This document shows positions 1-8,576 of a DNA stretch of 34,473 nucleotides, piece after piece. Source of the stretch: Candidatus Poseidoniaceae archaeon (GTDB taxonomy: Archaea; Thermoplasmatota; Poseidoniia; Poseidoniales; Poseidoniaceae); contig JADHSC010000019.1 in assembly GCA_016777125.1 (NCBI GenBank), positions 1 through 34,473 of the forward strand. The letters run 5' to 3'. Every line of letters begins with the position of its first letter. The first letter of the stretch is position 1. Below the pieces are notes generated by a model. The model did not search any database. It saw only the letters and a program-made list of their open reading frames with translations, and was not told the DNA's origin. Made by a program: the position numbers and the translations under genes.

Positions 1-2301
1 GAAGATGAAGATGAAGATGAGCTATACATCATGACCTCAACATACCACGTTGGACAACTGGTTTCAGCAATCGTTGGAGACACAATGAATGTCGAGGTCC
101 TCGCACCTTCGAACGTACCAGTACACGATTACGAACCATCCGCAACGGATCTTGTTCGATTGAAGGATTCTGAGATGTTCTTCTATCACGGTCTAGGACT
201 CGAAACTTGGGTTGATGCAACTCTTGACAACCTAGGTGACGACAAACCTCCTTCATTCGAAACACACGCATTGCCAACAGGCGAAACTGCACTCGATTAC
301 GAAGGAATATTGTTGAGGGAACTTTGTGAGCATCTTGCAGAAGGACCATACGAAGTAGCTAACCTTTCCGAGGAAGAAGGACATGCTGACGATGTTGAAC
401 TCCACGCTGAGCACGTCACACATACGCTATCATTCCCTGCTCATGATGAGCATGATGACCATGCTGATGATGACCATGATGATGATGACCATGTTGACGA
501 TGACCATGCTGATGGAGATCATGACGACCATGATGAGCACAATCACGCAGAAGCAATGGAAAAAATCGAACAAATCACAGGATGCCCTGAAGATACAGTT
601 GTCTACATCTACGAGCTTGAAGAAGGCGAATACGTTCTTGAATTCGAAACAGAAGAGGAGGACCACTCCACCTTCGACATGGTTGCCCTAAAGATGGGTG
701 GAGCACACGCCGACCACGGCCACGGCGACGGACCATTCGAGTGGGCCGGTATCTTCAGCGTTGCTGATAACACACACACTTGGACAATGGAGAAGGTCGA
801 TGGCTCGTATGCAGACCCAAGCATGCGTGTCGTCCTCATCCCAACAAACACCCCTACAGAAGAGACCATGCACAGTTTGGAAGGCGGTGTTGAAGCGCTC
901 ATCGAAGGCGACTGTAAAGTCGTTGAAGATGGCGAGACAATGACTCCAATTTCCGCAGACGGTTCCTGTTTCGAACTCCATGTAGGCAGCGGGGACATCT
1001 CAACATTCACCATGGACACTGCAGGAATCAGCGGCTTCGCCGCCTACACTGCACACAGTCCGTACGAGTTTGAAGCAACTCAGCACTACCTCAAGGATTC
1101 CCAGGGTAATGACGTCGAACACATCGCAGAAGAAGGCGGTGGCGGCCACGGCGACGAGCACGATGACCATGGCGACCATGCTGACGATGACCATGGCGAC
1201 CATGCTGACGATGACCATGACGAGGAGATGACTCCAGTAATGGCACTTGAAATGTTCGATACGAACAATGATAGCATGCTCTCCTGGGATGAATTCATAG
1301 AATCTATGGAAGAAGACCATGAAGATCATGAATCCGATATGGTTTGCTATGACATGACAATCCACACCGTAAATATGTCTTATACAAACCAAACTGATTG
1401 TGAAGCTGCTGGATTGATGTGGACTGAATCAAGTGGACATGATGACCATGATGAAGAAGAAATCTATCAAGCAATATGGAACGAATCCGATACTGACGGG
1501 GACGGTAACCTCTCCGTAACTGAACTCGAACACTTCATCCACGAAATGGAAGAATTGGATAGAGAAGAAGGCGTTGGATACGCTGTTATTCACATCGAAG
1601 CGGAAGGCGAATATGGATTCGCAATTCCACACGACGTTGAGATGTTTATTCTCTCAGAAGGCGATGGACATGAAGGTCACGCTGACCACGGTGATGATGA
1701 CCATGACGACCATGCTGATGATGACCATGACGACCACGGTGATGAAGAAGCACTTGCGTATGACCCACACAGCTGGCTCGACCCTGTTGCATTCAAGGCA
1801 CAAGCCAGTTTCGTACTAGAAGAACTCAAGAAGGCTTACCCAGACCTTGCTGACACTTTCCAGTCCAATGCGGATGCATTCATGATGAGTCTCGACAAGA
1901 TCGATACTGAATACAAGGCTGCTTTCGGTGATGGTGGAACATGCGCCAAGAACTCTGTTGCTTCTAACCACAACGCATACGCCTATATCGCATACCGCTA
2001 TGATATCGAATTCGTGACAGTTCACGGACTTGATCCTGAAGGCGAGCCAAGTGCTGCTGATATCGCAAAGGTTGTTGAGAAGATTGGAAATGATGAAATT
2101 ACCGTTCTCTTCGTAGAAGAATACACTGATGTTACTGCTGTAAACAGTATTGTCGATCAAACCAAGTCATCTACAATGCCTGATGGCGTTTCAGTCTTAA
2201 CCCTCTACACAATGGAACTTCCACCTAAGGATTCAAATGATGATTATTTGTCCTTGATGCAGAAGAATCTTGACAATCTAAAGACTGGATTGAACTGTTA
2301 A
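1..2301 (+). CDS. znuA: Zinc ABC transporter substrate-binding protein (ZnuA/TroA family) with very large metal-binding insertion; 5'-partial
   Basis: Extracellular lipid- or membrane-anchored binding protein that would capture Zn2+ (or Mn2+) and deliver it to ZnuB/ZnuC encoded downstream. The frame is open to base 1, where it encodes an acidic linker (EDEDEDE), so the signal peptide lies outside the window; the ATG at 31 is internal. Numbering from that Met, family landmarks are the VHDYEPS motif (His32), PHSWLDP (His580), SNHNAYAY (His647) and FVEEYTD (Glu696), the expected four metal ligands. Between the first and second ligand the usual short His-rich loop is replaced by about 430 residues: three His/Asp-rich tracts (about 137-172, 372-400, 548-573), a globular segment between the first two, and two EF-hand-like loops (Asp410-Glu421 and Asp487-Glu498). 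The usual mature length is near 300 residues. Family assignment is firm; the role of the insertion is inferred. Confidence 0.93.
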   Translation, partial: EDEDEDELYIMTSTYHVGQLVSAIVGDTMNVEVLAPSNVPVHDYEPSATDLVRLKDSEMFFYHGLGLETWVDATLDNLGDDKPPSFETHALPTGETALDYEGILLRELCEHLAEGPYEVANLSEEEGHADDVELHAEHVTHTLSFPAHDEHDDHADDDHDDDDHVDDDHADGDHDDHDEHNHAEAMEKIEQITGCPEDTVVYIYELEEGEYVLEFETEEEDHSTFDMVALKMGGAHADHGHGDGPFEWAGIFSVADNTHTWTMEKVDGSYADPSMRVVLIPTNTPTEETMHSLEGGVEALIEGDCKVVEDGETMTPISADGSCFELHVGSGDISTFTMDTAGISGFAAYTAHSPYEFEATQHYLKDSQGNDVEHIAEEGGGGHGDEHDDHGDHADDDHGDHADDDHDEEMTPVMALEMFDTNNDSMLSWDEFIESMEEDHEDHESDMVCYDMTIHTVNMSYTNQTDCEAAGLMWTESSGHDDHDEEEIYQAIWNESDTDGDGNLSVTELEHFIHEMEELDREEGVGYAVIHIEAEGEYGFAIPHDVEMFILSEGDGHEGHADHGDDDHDDHADDDHDDHGDEEALAYDPHSWLDPVAFKAQASFVLEELKKAYPDLADTFQSNADAFMMSLDKIDTEYKAAFGDGGTCAKNSVASNHNAYAYIAYRYDIEFVTVHGLDPEGEPSAADIAKVVEKIGNDEITVLFVEEYTDVTAVNSIVDQTKSSTMPDGVSVLTLYTMELPPKDSNDDYLSLMQKNLDNLKTGLNC

Positions 2302-2331
2302 ACAGAACCTGAAAAATAAGGAGTTGAACCA

Positions 2332-2433
2332 ATGCACATAGTGGACACCATACCAATCATCTTTGTTTCTGTTGTTTTCCTCTTCATAGGGGTTAAGTTG
2401 ATGACGGGGACACGAAGAGTCCGTAATACCTGA
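2332..2433 (+). CDS. Micro-ORF: 33-residue single-span membrane peptide inside the zinc importer operon
   Basis: ATG at 2332 follows a good ribosome-binding site, AAGGAG at 2318-2323, with 8 nt spacing, and the frame stops at 2431-2433. The product is a short N-terminus, one hydrophobic stretch (IPIIFVSVVFLFIGVKLM, residues 7-24) and a basic tail (TRRVRNT), which fits one membrane helix with its C-terminus inside by the positive-inside rule. It sits 30 nt after the znuA stop and 47 nt before the znuC start, so it fills what would otherwise be the only gap in the operon. I do not recognise a homologue. It may be a small accessory subunit or regulator of the transporter, or a chance ORF; the ribosome-binding site and the composition favour a real gene. 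Confidence 0.55.
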   Translation: MHIVDTIPIIFVSVVFLFIGVKLMTGTRRVRNT

Positions 2434-2480
2434 GCACGTTTGTAGATGTTTTAGTCTGCCAACTGCTCTGAGGTGATTAC

Positions 2481-3272
2481 TTGAGCGAATTGACCCCGAG
2501 CCCAAAGATGATTTGGAACCCTACAGTGGTTTCCATTGAAGGGCTCTATGTTACTCGATCAGGGAAACGTGTATTGGAGAATATTGATCTCGAAATCGCC
2601 AAAGGAGAATTCGTTGGTATCGTAGGACCCAATGGGGGAGGAAAAACCACCCTTCTGATGACGATTCTAGGTATCTTGAATTCAACAAAAGGAAAGATTG
2701 AGGTCTTTGGAGTCAATCCGTATCCAACTAATTTCCGTGGGGAAGTAGGATGGGTCTCTCAGACTGCAGCTAACATTCCAACAAAGATGCGTATGACGGT
2801 CAGGGAACTGATTTCCATGGGAACTGTCTCTCGAATCGAATTGTTTCCTTCCCGCTCAAAGAAAAAGCGAGAACGAATAGAAAAGGCGATGGAATTAACA
2901 GGAATTTCACATCTTGCAGACAAAGACATTGCTCGATTGTCTGGTGGAGAACGCCAGAGGGCAGTCATTGGTCGCGCTCTTGCGTCCGATGCTGAAGTGC
3001 TTATTTTTGATGAACCTCTTGTAAACGTTGATCGTAGTGCACGAAATGGAATTTTGAAATTACTCGACAAACTTTGTCATGAACAAGAGAAGACCTTGCT
3101 CCTAGTCTCACACGACATGGCAGCAATTCGACAATCTGCTCACCGTGTCGTTTACCTTGATGGGAGCATTCAATACGATGGGCATCCCGATTATCTTCCT
3201 GATTTGATTGATCTTGCAGGCTTACGAGGGATTAAACACGTCCATCAAACAGATGACCAGGAGGAAGAATGA
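2481..3272 (+). CDS. znuC: Zinc ABC transporter ATP-binding protein
   Basis: Cytoplasmic ATPase that powers import through ZnuB. Over 263 residues it shows the full ABC set: Walker A GPNGGGKTT at 49-57, signature LSGGERQ at 154-160, Walker B ending LIFDEP around 175-180, D-loop-like VNVD, and the switch His in LVSHD at 212. The start used is TTG 2481, preceded by GAGGTGAT at 2470-2477; an internal ATG at 2508 (Met10) is the alternative. The stop overlaps the znuB start by 4 nt (ATGA), which indicates translational coupling. Assignment to metal-chelate import rests on similarity to ZnuC/MntB-type ATPases and on the flanking znuA and znuB. Confidence 0.95.
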   Translation: MSELTPSPKMIWNPTVVSIEGLYVTRSGKRVLENIDLEIAKGEFVGIVGPNGGGKTTLLMTILGILNSTKGKIEVFGVNPYPTNFRGEVGWVSQTAANIPTKMRMTVRELISMGTVSRIELFPSRSKKKRERIEKAMELTGISHLADKDIARLSGGERQRAVIGRALASDAEVLIFDEPLVNVDRSARNGILKLLDKLCHEQEKTLLLVSHDMAAIRQSAHRVVYLDGSIQYDGHPDYLPDLIDLAGLRGIKHVHQTDDQEEE

Positions 3273-4183
3273 TGGCGATCAGTGAACCATTGGTTGAATT
3301 CCTCGGCTTTTTCCTTGAACTACTTGCACCGGCTATGCCAGGGGATACATTCCCTGCATTCTTTGAAATGGAAATGTTTCAACGTGCCCTCATTGCTGCA
3401 TTCCTTGTCACCATCGTTGCAGGATTCTATGGCTCCTTTTTGCTGATGAGAAATCTTGCTCTTATGGGAGATGGTCTCGCTCACGTTTCTTTTGGCGGTG
3501 TTGCAATCGGTATCGTTCTAGGTGCAGCCGCTCCCCTTTGGTATGCTCTTGTGTTCAGTATTATAGCAGCGATTATGATTCATGAATTACAGGAACGTGA
3601 TTTGCTTACAGGTGATGCCTCGATTGCGATTTTCCTTACGGGGATGCTTGCTCTTGGTCTCGTCGTGCTTCGCATTTGGGGCGGTGGAGTTACTGCAGAC
3701 ATCGAAGGATACCTCTTTGGAAATCTCTTGCTTATCGACTATAATGATCTCGACCTCATCCTCATTGTCTGTGTCCTAAGCCTTGGTTCACTTTTCGTCT
3801 TACACGATGCCCTTCTTGCTACAACAATCGATGCCGTTGCTGCACGTGTCCAAGGCCTCCCAGTTCGTTGGATTGGTCTCTGGTTTAGCGTAACAATAGC
3901 GGCGATCGTTGTGTCAATGGTGCAGGTGATTGGAACATTACTCGTTACTGCACTTCTCGTCACCCCTGCTGCTACCGCTCAACTGATTGGTAAGAGTTAC
4001 AGAAGTTGCATCATATGGACACAGATTTTTGGACTTTCTTCTGTCATCTTAGGCATCTACTTTTCATCTGAATTGGAAACAGGCAGCGGATCAATGATTG
4101 CGCTCGTTTCTGCTATCATCTTCGCATTTGTACTCATTGGCCGTTCCATTTACAATCAATCAATGAATAATCTCAACCCCTGA
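3269..4183 (+). CDS. znuB: Zinc ABC transporter permease
   Basis: Integral membrane channel of the importer. The 304-residue product is hydrophobic throughout, with about eight or nine predicted helices and the ABC-3 (ZnuB/MntB) family features: the LMGDGLAHVSFGGVAIG segment near residues 68-84 and the VQVIGTLLVTALLVTPAATA segment near 218-237. The start overlaps the znuC stop (ATG 3269; a second ATG follows at 3272), with a strong AGGAGG-type site just upstream around 3259-3264. It is the last gene of the importer operon; the next gene begins 26 nt later. Whether zinc or manganese is the true cargo cannot be told from the permease alone; the His-rich ZnuA favours zinc. Confidence 0.94.
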   Translation: MMAISEPLVEFLGFFLELLAPAMPGDTFPAFFEMEMFQRALIAAFLVTIVAGFYGSFLLMRNLALMGDGLAHVSFGGVAIGIVLGAAAPLWYALVFSIIAAIMIHELQERDLLTGDASIAIFLTGMLALGLVVLRIWGGGVTADIEGYLFGNLLLIDYNDLDLILIVCVLSLGSLFVLHDALLATTIDAVAARVQGLPVRWIGLWFSVTIAAIVVSMVQVIGTLLVTALLVTPAATAQLIGKSYRSCIIWTQIFGLSSVILGIYFSSELETGSGSMIALVSAIIFAFVLIGRSIYNQSMNNLNP

Positions 4184-4209
4184 ACCCATTCACTTGTAAT
4201 GGAAGGTTG

Positions 4210-4614
4210 ATGAACCCAATCGGCTGTATTGGAATTATGAACCCTCTTGTTACATCTTTGCTTGAATTTAATGAAGCCTTTGAAATCCCGAAACTCGAAG
4301 CACCAGGTCTTGGTCCTGATGAATTGATTGAACTGAGAATTAAACTCTTGATGGAAGAAGTCCAAGAGTACGCAGAAGCTGCTCGAGCAGGCGATCTTGT
4401 CGAAGTCTTGGATGCTTTAGCAGATATTGGCTATATTCTTGCTGGAACCATCATCAATCATGGTATGCAAGACATCTATGATGATGCCTTTAACGAAGTA
4501 CATCGCAGCAATATGGCGAAACTCGTCGATGGTAAGGTTCTACGAAGAGAGGATGGAAAGGTGCTCAAGCCAGAAGGATGGCAGCCACCTCAACTTGCAC
4601 AGTTTTTGCAATGA
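4210..4614 (+). CDS. MazG-like all-alpha NTP pyrophosphohydrolase
   Basis: Predicted nucleoside-triphosphate pyrophosphatase that hydrolyses NTPs or dNTPs to the monophosphate and PPi, usually for house-cleaning or dNTP control. The 134-residue protein has the metal-binding signature of the all-alpha NTP-PPase superfamily: EEVQE at 49-53 followed by EVLDALAD at 65-72 (the ExxE...ExxD pattern). The following HRSNMAKL and GKVLK segments are typical of the single-domain branch often annotated as phosphoribosyl-ATP pyrophosphohydrolase-like. The ATG at 4210 directly follows a TTG at 4207 and sits close behind GGAAGG. ATG 4237, giving MNPLVTSLLEF, is an equally credible start because homologues begin near there. 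It follows znuB closely but has no obvious link to metal uptake. The exact substrate is unknown. Confidence 0.8.
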   Translation: MNPIGCIGIMNPLVTSLLEFNEAFEIPKLEAPGLGPDELIELRIKLLMEEVQEYAEAARAGDLVEVLDALADIGYILAGTIINHGMQDIYDDAFNEVHRSNMAKLVDGKVLRREDGKVLKPEGWQPPQLAQFLQ

Positions 4615-4644
4615 ATTCATCAATACGTTGCGTGTGGGGATAGT

Positions 4645-5379
4645 ATGACCTCTCGTCCAGTTGCCCTCGTAACAGGCGGAGGAAGGGGTATTGGAGCCGC
4701 TATTAGCCATCGATTGGCTGCTGATGGCTATGATGTTCTTCTCACCTACAATACGTCCTCTAAACCAGCGGAAATGGTCGTTGATGAAATCCGTAACTCT
4801 GGAGGAGATGCATTAGCAGTCAAGGTTGACTGTTCCGATGATGGTGAAGTTGGCCTTTTGGGAATTCATCCATGGATGCATCGTACCATTGAAGCATTGA
4901 TTCTCAACCATGGGACATACGATCGTGTCCCTGCTCAAGAAATGGAAATGAAACACTTACGACATACGATGAAAGCGAACTTCGAGGGTGCAGTCAATGT
5001 TTGGAAAGTGGTCCAACCACACCTATCGCCTCAAGCCAGCATGGTCGTTGTCAGTTCTCAACTTGCAACCCGTGGTTCACCACATGGTGCTGATTATGCT
5101 GCTTCAAAGGCTGCTCTAAGCACGTGGGCACGTTCTCTTGCTCTTGCTGTGGGCCCGGAAGGAAAGCGAGTCAACGTTCTTGCTCCTGGCTATGTCGATA
5201 CGGATATTCTCGCTGGCGATTCCGATGAGAAACGAAATCAACGTATTCAAGAAGTACCATTGAAACGAATCGGAACAGGACAGGACATGGCTTCTATCGT
5301 CTCTTTCTTACTGAGTAATGATGCTGCATACATCACTGGTTCTGTCCTCCACGCCAATGGTGGATTGTATCTTCCTTAG
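4645..5379 (+). CDS. Short-chain dehydrogenase/reductase (FabG-like)
   Basis: NAD(P)-dependent oxidoreductase of the classical SDR family, 244 residues. The Rossmann glycine motif TGGGRGIG is at 10-17. The catalytic set appears intact: Asn112 (KANFEG), Ser138 in VVVSSQL, Tyr151 and Lys155 in DYAASKAAL, followed by the NVLAPGYVDTD segment and a C-terminal TGSVLHANGGLYLP typical of FabG-type enzymes. The usual NNAG motif reads LNHG here. The substrate cannot be deduced; 3-ketoacyl reduction is one possibility, but archaea of this type do not run a standard bacterial fatty acid pathway, so a sugar or isoprenoid-related substrate is possible. The gene starts 30 nt after the pyrophosphohydrolase and ends 36 nt before uvrB. 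Confidence 0.88.
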   Translation: MTSRPVALVTGGGRGIGAAISHRLAADGYDVLLTYNTSSKPAEMVVDEIRNSGGDALAVKVDCSDDGEVGLLGIHPWMHRTIEALILNHGTYDRVPAQEMEMKHLRHTMKANFEGAVNVWKVVQPHLSPQASMVVVSSQLATRGSPHGADYAASKAALSTWARSLALAVGPEGKRVNVLAPGYVDTDILAGDSDEKRNQRIQEVPLKRIGTGQDMASIVSFLLSNDAAYITGSVLHANGGLYLP

Positions 5380-5415
5380 ACGCATGTTCTTGAAGGGTTG
5401 CCATCAAGGACAACC

Positions 5416-7842
5416 ATGACCGAGACGTGGGATGACGATGGTGCCTTCGAGCACATCGCAGACCAAGAAGTCTCAGAAATCGACTTACAGGAGCGTGACC
5501 CGTTTGATTTGTCCAAAGCATTGGAAGGTGCTGCCCTGGAACACCTCCACCCTTCAGTAAAGCGATTTAATCTTCACAGTGAATTCGAACCTTCTGGAGA
5601 TCAACCGAAAGCCATTGAAATGCTCATGGATCAACTCGAAAATGGACAAGAGCGTTGTATCATGCTCGGTGTTACAGGAAGCGGGAAGACCTTCGCTATG
5701 GCGAATCTGATCGAACGATTGAACATTCCAACACTTATTCTCAGTCACAACAAGACACTTGCTCGACAATTGTATCATGAAGTTGCAGGCTACTTCCCAG
5801 AGAATGCTGTTGAATACTTCGTTTCCCACTACGATTACTACCAACCTGAAGCATACCTTGCCAAGAGGGATTTGTACATTGACAAAGAGATGTCAATCAA
5901 TGAACGAATTGAACAAGAACGCTTTGCAGCAGTTGCAAGTTTAGTCAGTCGTCCAGACTGTGTCATCGTCTCCTCCGTATCGTGTATTTATGGTCTAAAT
6001 CCACCTGAAACATTTCTTGAACATCACGTTCGTGTTCATCGGGGACAACAGATTGAACCAACTGATTTGATTCGAGAATTGGTTGGATTACAATACACTC
6101 GAACAACGACTGACCTTTCCAGAGGCGAATGTCGACTTCGTGGAGAAGTCCTCGATGTATGGATGCCTTCCCGTGATGATCCTTTGCGAATTCGTTTCGA
6201 TTTAGATGGAGTCACTGATGTGCATGTATGCGATCCTGTTTCTTGGGAGATTTTAGACACCCTAGATGAGGCTTGGATTCATCCGAAGGAATTCTTCATG
6301 ACCAGTGAAGATCGTTTCGAAAGTGCCCTTGAGAGTATTGAAACAGAAATGGAATTGCGCTTGACTGAGTTTGCAATGGCTGGACGCACTCTTGAGCAAC
6401 ATCGACTTGAACAGCGTACTAAGTACGACCTTGAGATGCTGCGTGAGATTGGACATTGTCAAGCAATTGAGAACTATTCCTTGCACTTTGATGGTCGTGA
6501 GCCTGGTGAACGGCCGTATTGTTTACTCGATTTCTTTTCTGCATGTGCTCGCCAGTTCCATGGTGATCCGAAGAAATTCCTTGTTATCATGGATGAATCT
6601 CACGTAACGCTTCCACAAGTTGGTGGCATGTATTTTGGTGATAAATCGAGGAAAGACAGCCTGATTGAACACGGATTCCGCTTACCAACAGCTGCGGACA
6701 ACCGTCCACTGAAGATGCCTGAATTCCAACATCTTGTTCCACAAATGGTCTACGTCTCTGCGACTCCTGGTGAACGTGAACTACGACACTTGTGCGAGAT
6801 TACTGGCCAAAAGGTTCCACTTGGACTTGAACACGTTGCCTCAGCAGGTGGGGCAAAACCAGCTCATGCAAAGGCCAAGAAGCATCCTGATGCAGAGACA
6901 ATGTACGATTTACTTCTGAACATCCAAGGCATTGCTAAAATGGAATTGCGACCAACCGGCTTACTTGATCCGAACATCGAAGTTCGCCCAACAGAAGGGC
7001 AAATCGCTGATCTTCTTTCTGAAATAAACCTCCGTATCGAACGCAAAGAGCGAACCCTGGTTACTGTATTGACCATCAAATTTGCAGAAGAAGTTGCGGA
7101 ATATCTGAATCGAATGGGCGTTAAAGCACATCATTTGCACTCTGAAATCGATACCATCGAGCGTACTGAAATTCTCAATGCCTTACGTATTGGGCACATC
7201 GATGTTGTTGTTGGAATCAATCTTCTACGAGAAGGATTAGATATTCCTGAAGTGAGTCTCGTAGCCATCTTTGATGCTGATCGTCAAGGATTCCTACGAA
7301 ATGAACGATCATTGCTGCAAACCATTGGACGTGCAGCACGAAATGAAAATGGGCGTGTGCTCTTGTATGCGAATGGAATGAGTCCTGCTATGGAAGCAAG
7401 TATTCGTCAGACGCTTGAGCGAAGAGTACGACAAAATGCCCACAATGAGAAGCATGGAATCACTCCTAAGACCATCATCAAGGCCTTACCGCAAATGGGT
7501 TCTGAATCTGAAGATCTTATTGCTGGGACATCCACAACATCGGATGGAAAACGTCGATTGGTCGCTAAGAAAGGTGGTCGAAAGGATGGTGATTGGGCTT
7601 CGAAACTGAATTTAGGTGCTGGGGCTTGGGCTCATAGTGAAACTAAAACTCCAATTGAAAATTCAAAAATTCAATTGACTTATGATGAGCCAGATGATGT
7701 CAAATCATCGCTCACACCTGAGCAACGAATGGATTTGCTTGCAGAATTGAAATCTGCAATGAAAGAGGCTGCAAAACAACTTGATTTCGAAGAAGCTGCA
7801 CGTTTGCGTGATCGTATTTACGAACTTGAACAATCGATGTAA
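5416..7842 (+). CDS. uvrB: UvrABC system protein B
   Basis: Damage-verifying helicase-like subunit of bacterial-type nucleotide excision repair; it is loaded by UvrA and recruits UvrC. Seen here: FEPSGDQPKAI near 58-67, Walker A GVTGSGKT at 85-92, the aromatic beta-hairpin region (HYDYYQPEAYLAKRDLYIDK), the DESH Walker B box, YVSATPGE, RPTGLLDP, the helicase motif GINLLREGLDIPEVSL, QTIGRAARN, and a C-terminal UVR domain (FEEAARLRDRIYELE) that binds UvrC. At 808 residues it is longer than the usual ~670. The excess is an acidic N-terminal extension of about 50 residues, an Ala/Lys-rich insertion between YVSATPG and RPTGLLDP, and a long linker before the UVR domain. ATG 5416 follows AAGGA; TTG 5398 is an alternative. 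No uvrA or uvrC lies in this window. Confidence 0.96.
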   Translation: MTETWDDDGAFEHIADQEVSEIDLQERDPFDLSKALEGAALEHLHPSVKRFNLHSEFEPSGDQPKAIEMLMDQLENGQERCIMLGVTGSGKTFAMANLIERLNIPTLILSHNKTLARQLYHEVAGYFPENAVEYFVSHYDYYQPEAYLAKRDLYIDKEMSINERIEQERFAAVASLVSRPDCVIVSSVSCIYGLNPPETFLEHHVRVHRGQQIEPTDLIRELVGLQYTRTTTDLSRGECRLRGEVLDVWMPSRDDPLRIRFDLDGVTDVHVCDPVSWEILDTLDEAWIHPKEFFMTSEDRFESALESIETEMELRLTEFAMAGRTLEQHRLEQRTKYDLEMLREIGHCQAIENYSLHFDGREPGERPYCLLDFFSACARQFHGDPKKFLVIMDESHVTLPQVGGMYFGDKSRKDSLIEHGFRLPTAADNRPLKMPEFQHLVPQMVYVSATPGERELRHLCEITGQKVPLGLEHVASAGGAKPAHAKAKKHPDAETMYDLLLNIQGIAKMELRPTGLLDPNIEVRPTEGQIADLLSEINLRIERKERTLVTVLTIKFAEEVAEYLNRMGVKAHHLHSEIDTIERTEILNALRIGHIDVVVGINLLREGLDIPEVSLVAIFDADRQGFLRNERSLLQTIGRAARNENGRVLLYANGMSPAMEASIRQTLERRVRQNAHNEKHGITPKTIIKALPQMGSESEDLIAGTSTTSDGKRRLVAKKGGRKDGDWASKLNLGAGAWAHSETKTPIENSKIQLTYDEPDDVKSSLTPEQRMDLLAELKSAMKEAAKQLDFEEAARLRDRIYELEQSM

Positions 7843-8487
7843 TCAGTTTGCTAAACGATTCGCTGCTTCTTCAAGGGATTCATCAGTTCCTTTCAACGAA
7901 CGTATGTAGCGAGGGATTGTTTCGTTTGAACGGCTCAGGTCGAGATGATCACCAATCCATTCGAGTGGTTCAGTAAGGACATGTTCAGATCCACACTCGA
8001 AGGTTCTCCAAATCGAGCACTCACTGCCGTCGAGCGATGTTGATTGCAGATACCACTTTTGTTCTTCGAACGAGTTGTTGCAGCGTATATCCCCGTCTCG
8101 AACGGTGACAACCCAACACCGTCCAATGCTATGTCCGATGTTAGCAGACTCAAGGACTTCAACCACATCATCACTTTCAGCCCCTGGTTGGAGCCAGATG
8201 AAAGGAATGGTTCGTCCTTCGAGTAGCCATGAACGCAATTGGCCCATTACACGTTTAGGAGAAAGAAATAGAACGAACAGTTCAGGTTCTTCGTCAATCC
8301 AAGGATGTGGGCGAATTGGACGCCCTAGGAGTGTGTTCCCAGCATCTTTTGGATGAACTGGTACCATTCGATACCCGAGATGGCCTGCATCGTGAAAGGC
8401 TTGGTGGGCAGGTCTGTCTTGACGCAAGCCTGCCCCGATAATGTGGACAGATTGAACGTCTGCTAACCAAGCATCTTCTCCCACCAT
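7843..8487 (-). CDS. CoA-binding Rossmann domain protein (YccU-like)
   Basis: 214-residue protein whose first two-thirds is a CoA_binding_2-type Rossmann domain: VHIIGAGLRQDRPAHQA, then YRMVPVHPKDAG, the LFLSPKRV strand and the PFIWLQPGAES segment, ending with GHSIGRCWVV. Such domains bind CoA or a related nucleotide and are usually of unknown physiological role. The last ~70 residues, with Trp- and Glu-rich stretches, are not part of the usual domain and I do not recognise them. The start chosen is ATG 8487, which has GAGGT about 7 nt upstream; ATG 8532 adds 15 residues but lacks a ribosome-binding site. Its stop codon abuts the uvrB stop with no spacer, and it is transcribed divergently from the SDR at 8577. 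Confidence 0.75.
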   Translation of the reverse strand: MVGEDAWLADVQSVHIIGAGLRQDRPAHQAFHDAGHLGYRMVPVHPKDAGNTLLGRPIRPHPWIDEEPELFVLFLSPKRVMGQLRSWLLEGRTIPFIWLQPGAESDDVVEVLESANIGHSIGRCWVVTVRDGDIRCNNSFEEQKWYLQSTSLDGSECSIWRTFECGSEHVLTEPLEWIGDHLDLSRSNETIPRYIRSLKGTDESLEEAANRLAN

Positions 8488-8576
8488 GAACGTACCTCTA
8501 TGTCTCGGGTTTTCAAGGGATGTTTTTCTCATGGCTGAAAACTGCGATTCAAAAGGGAACCTGCTTTCATACGCAC

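Noticed and set aside
383-691. Met/Thr-rich ORFs in other frames of the His/Asp tracts of znuA, on both strands
   Set aside because: They arise from the repeated GATGACCAT codons read out of frame; composition is low-complexity and there is no ribosome-binding site.
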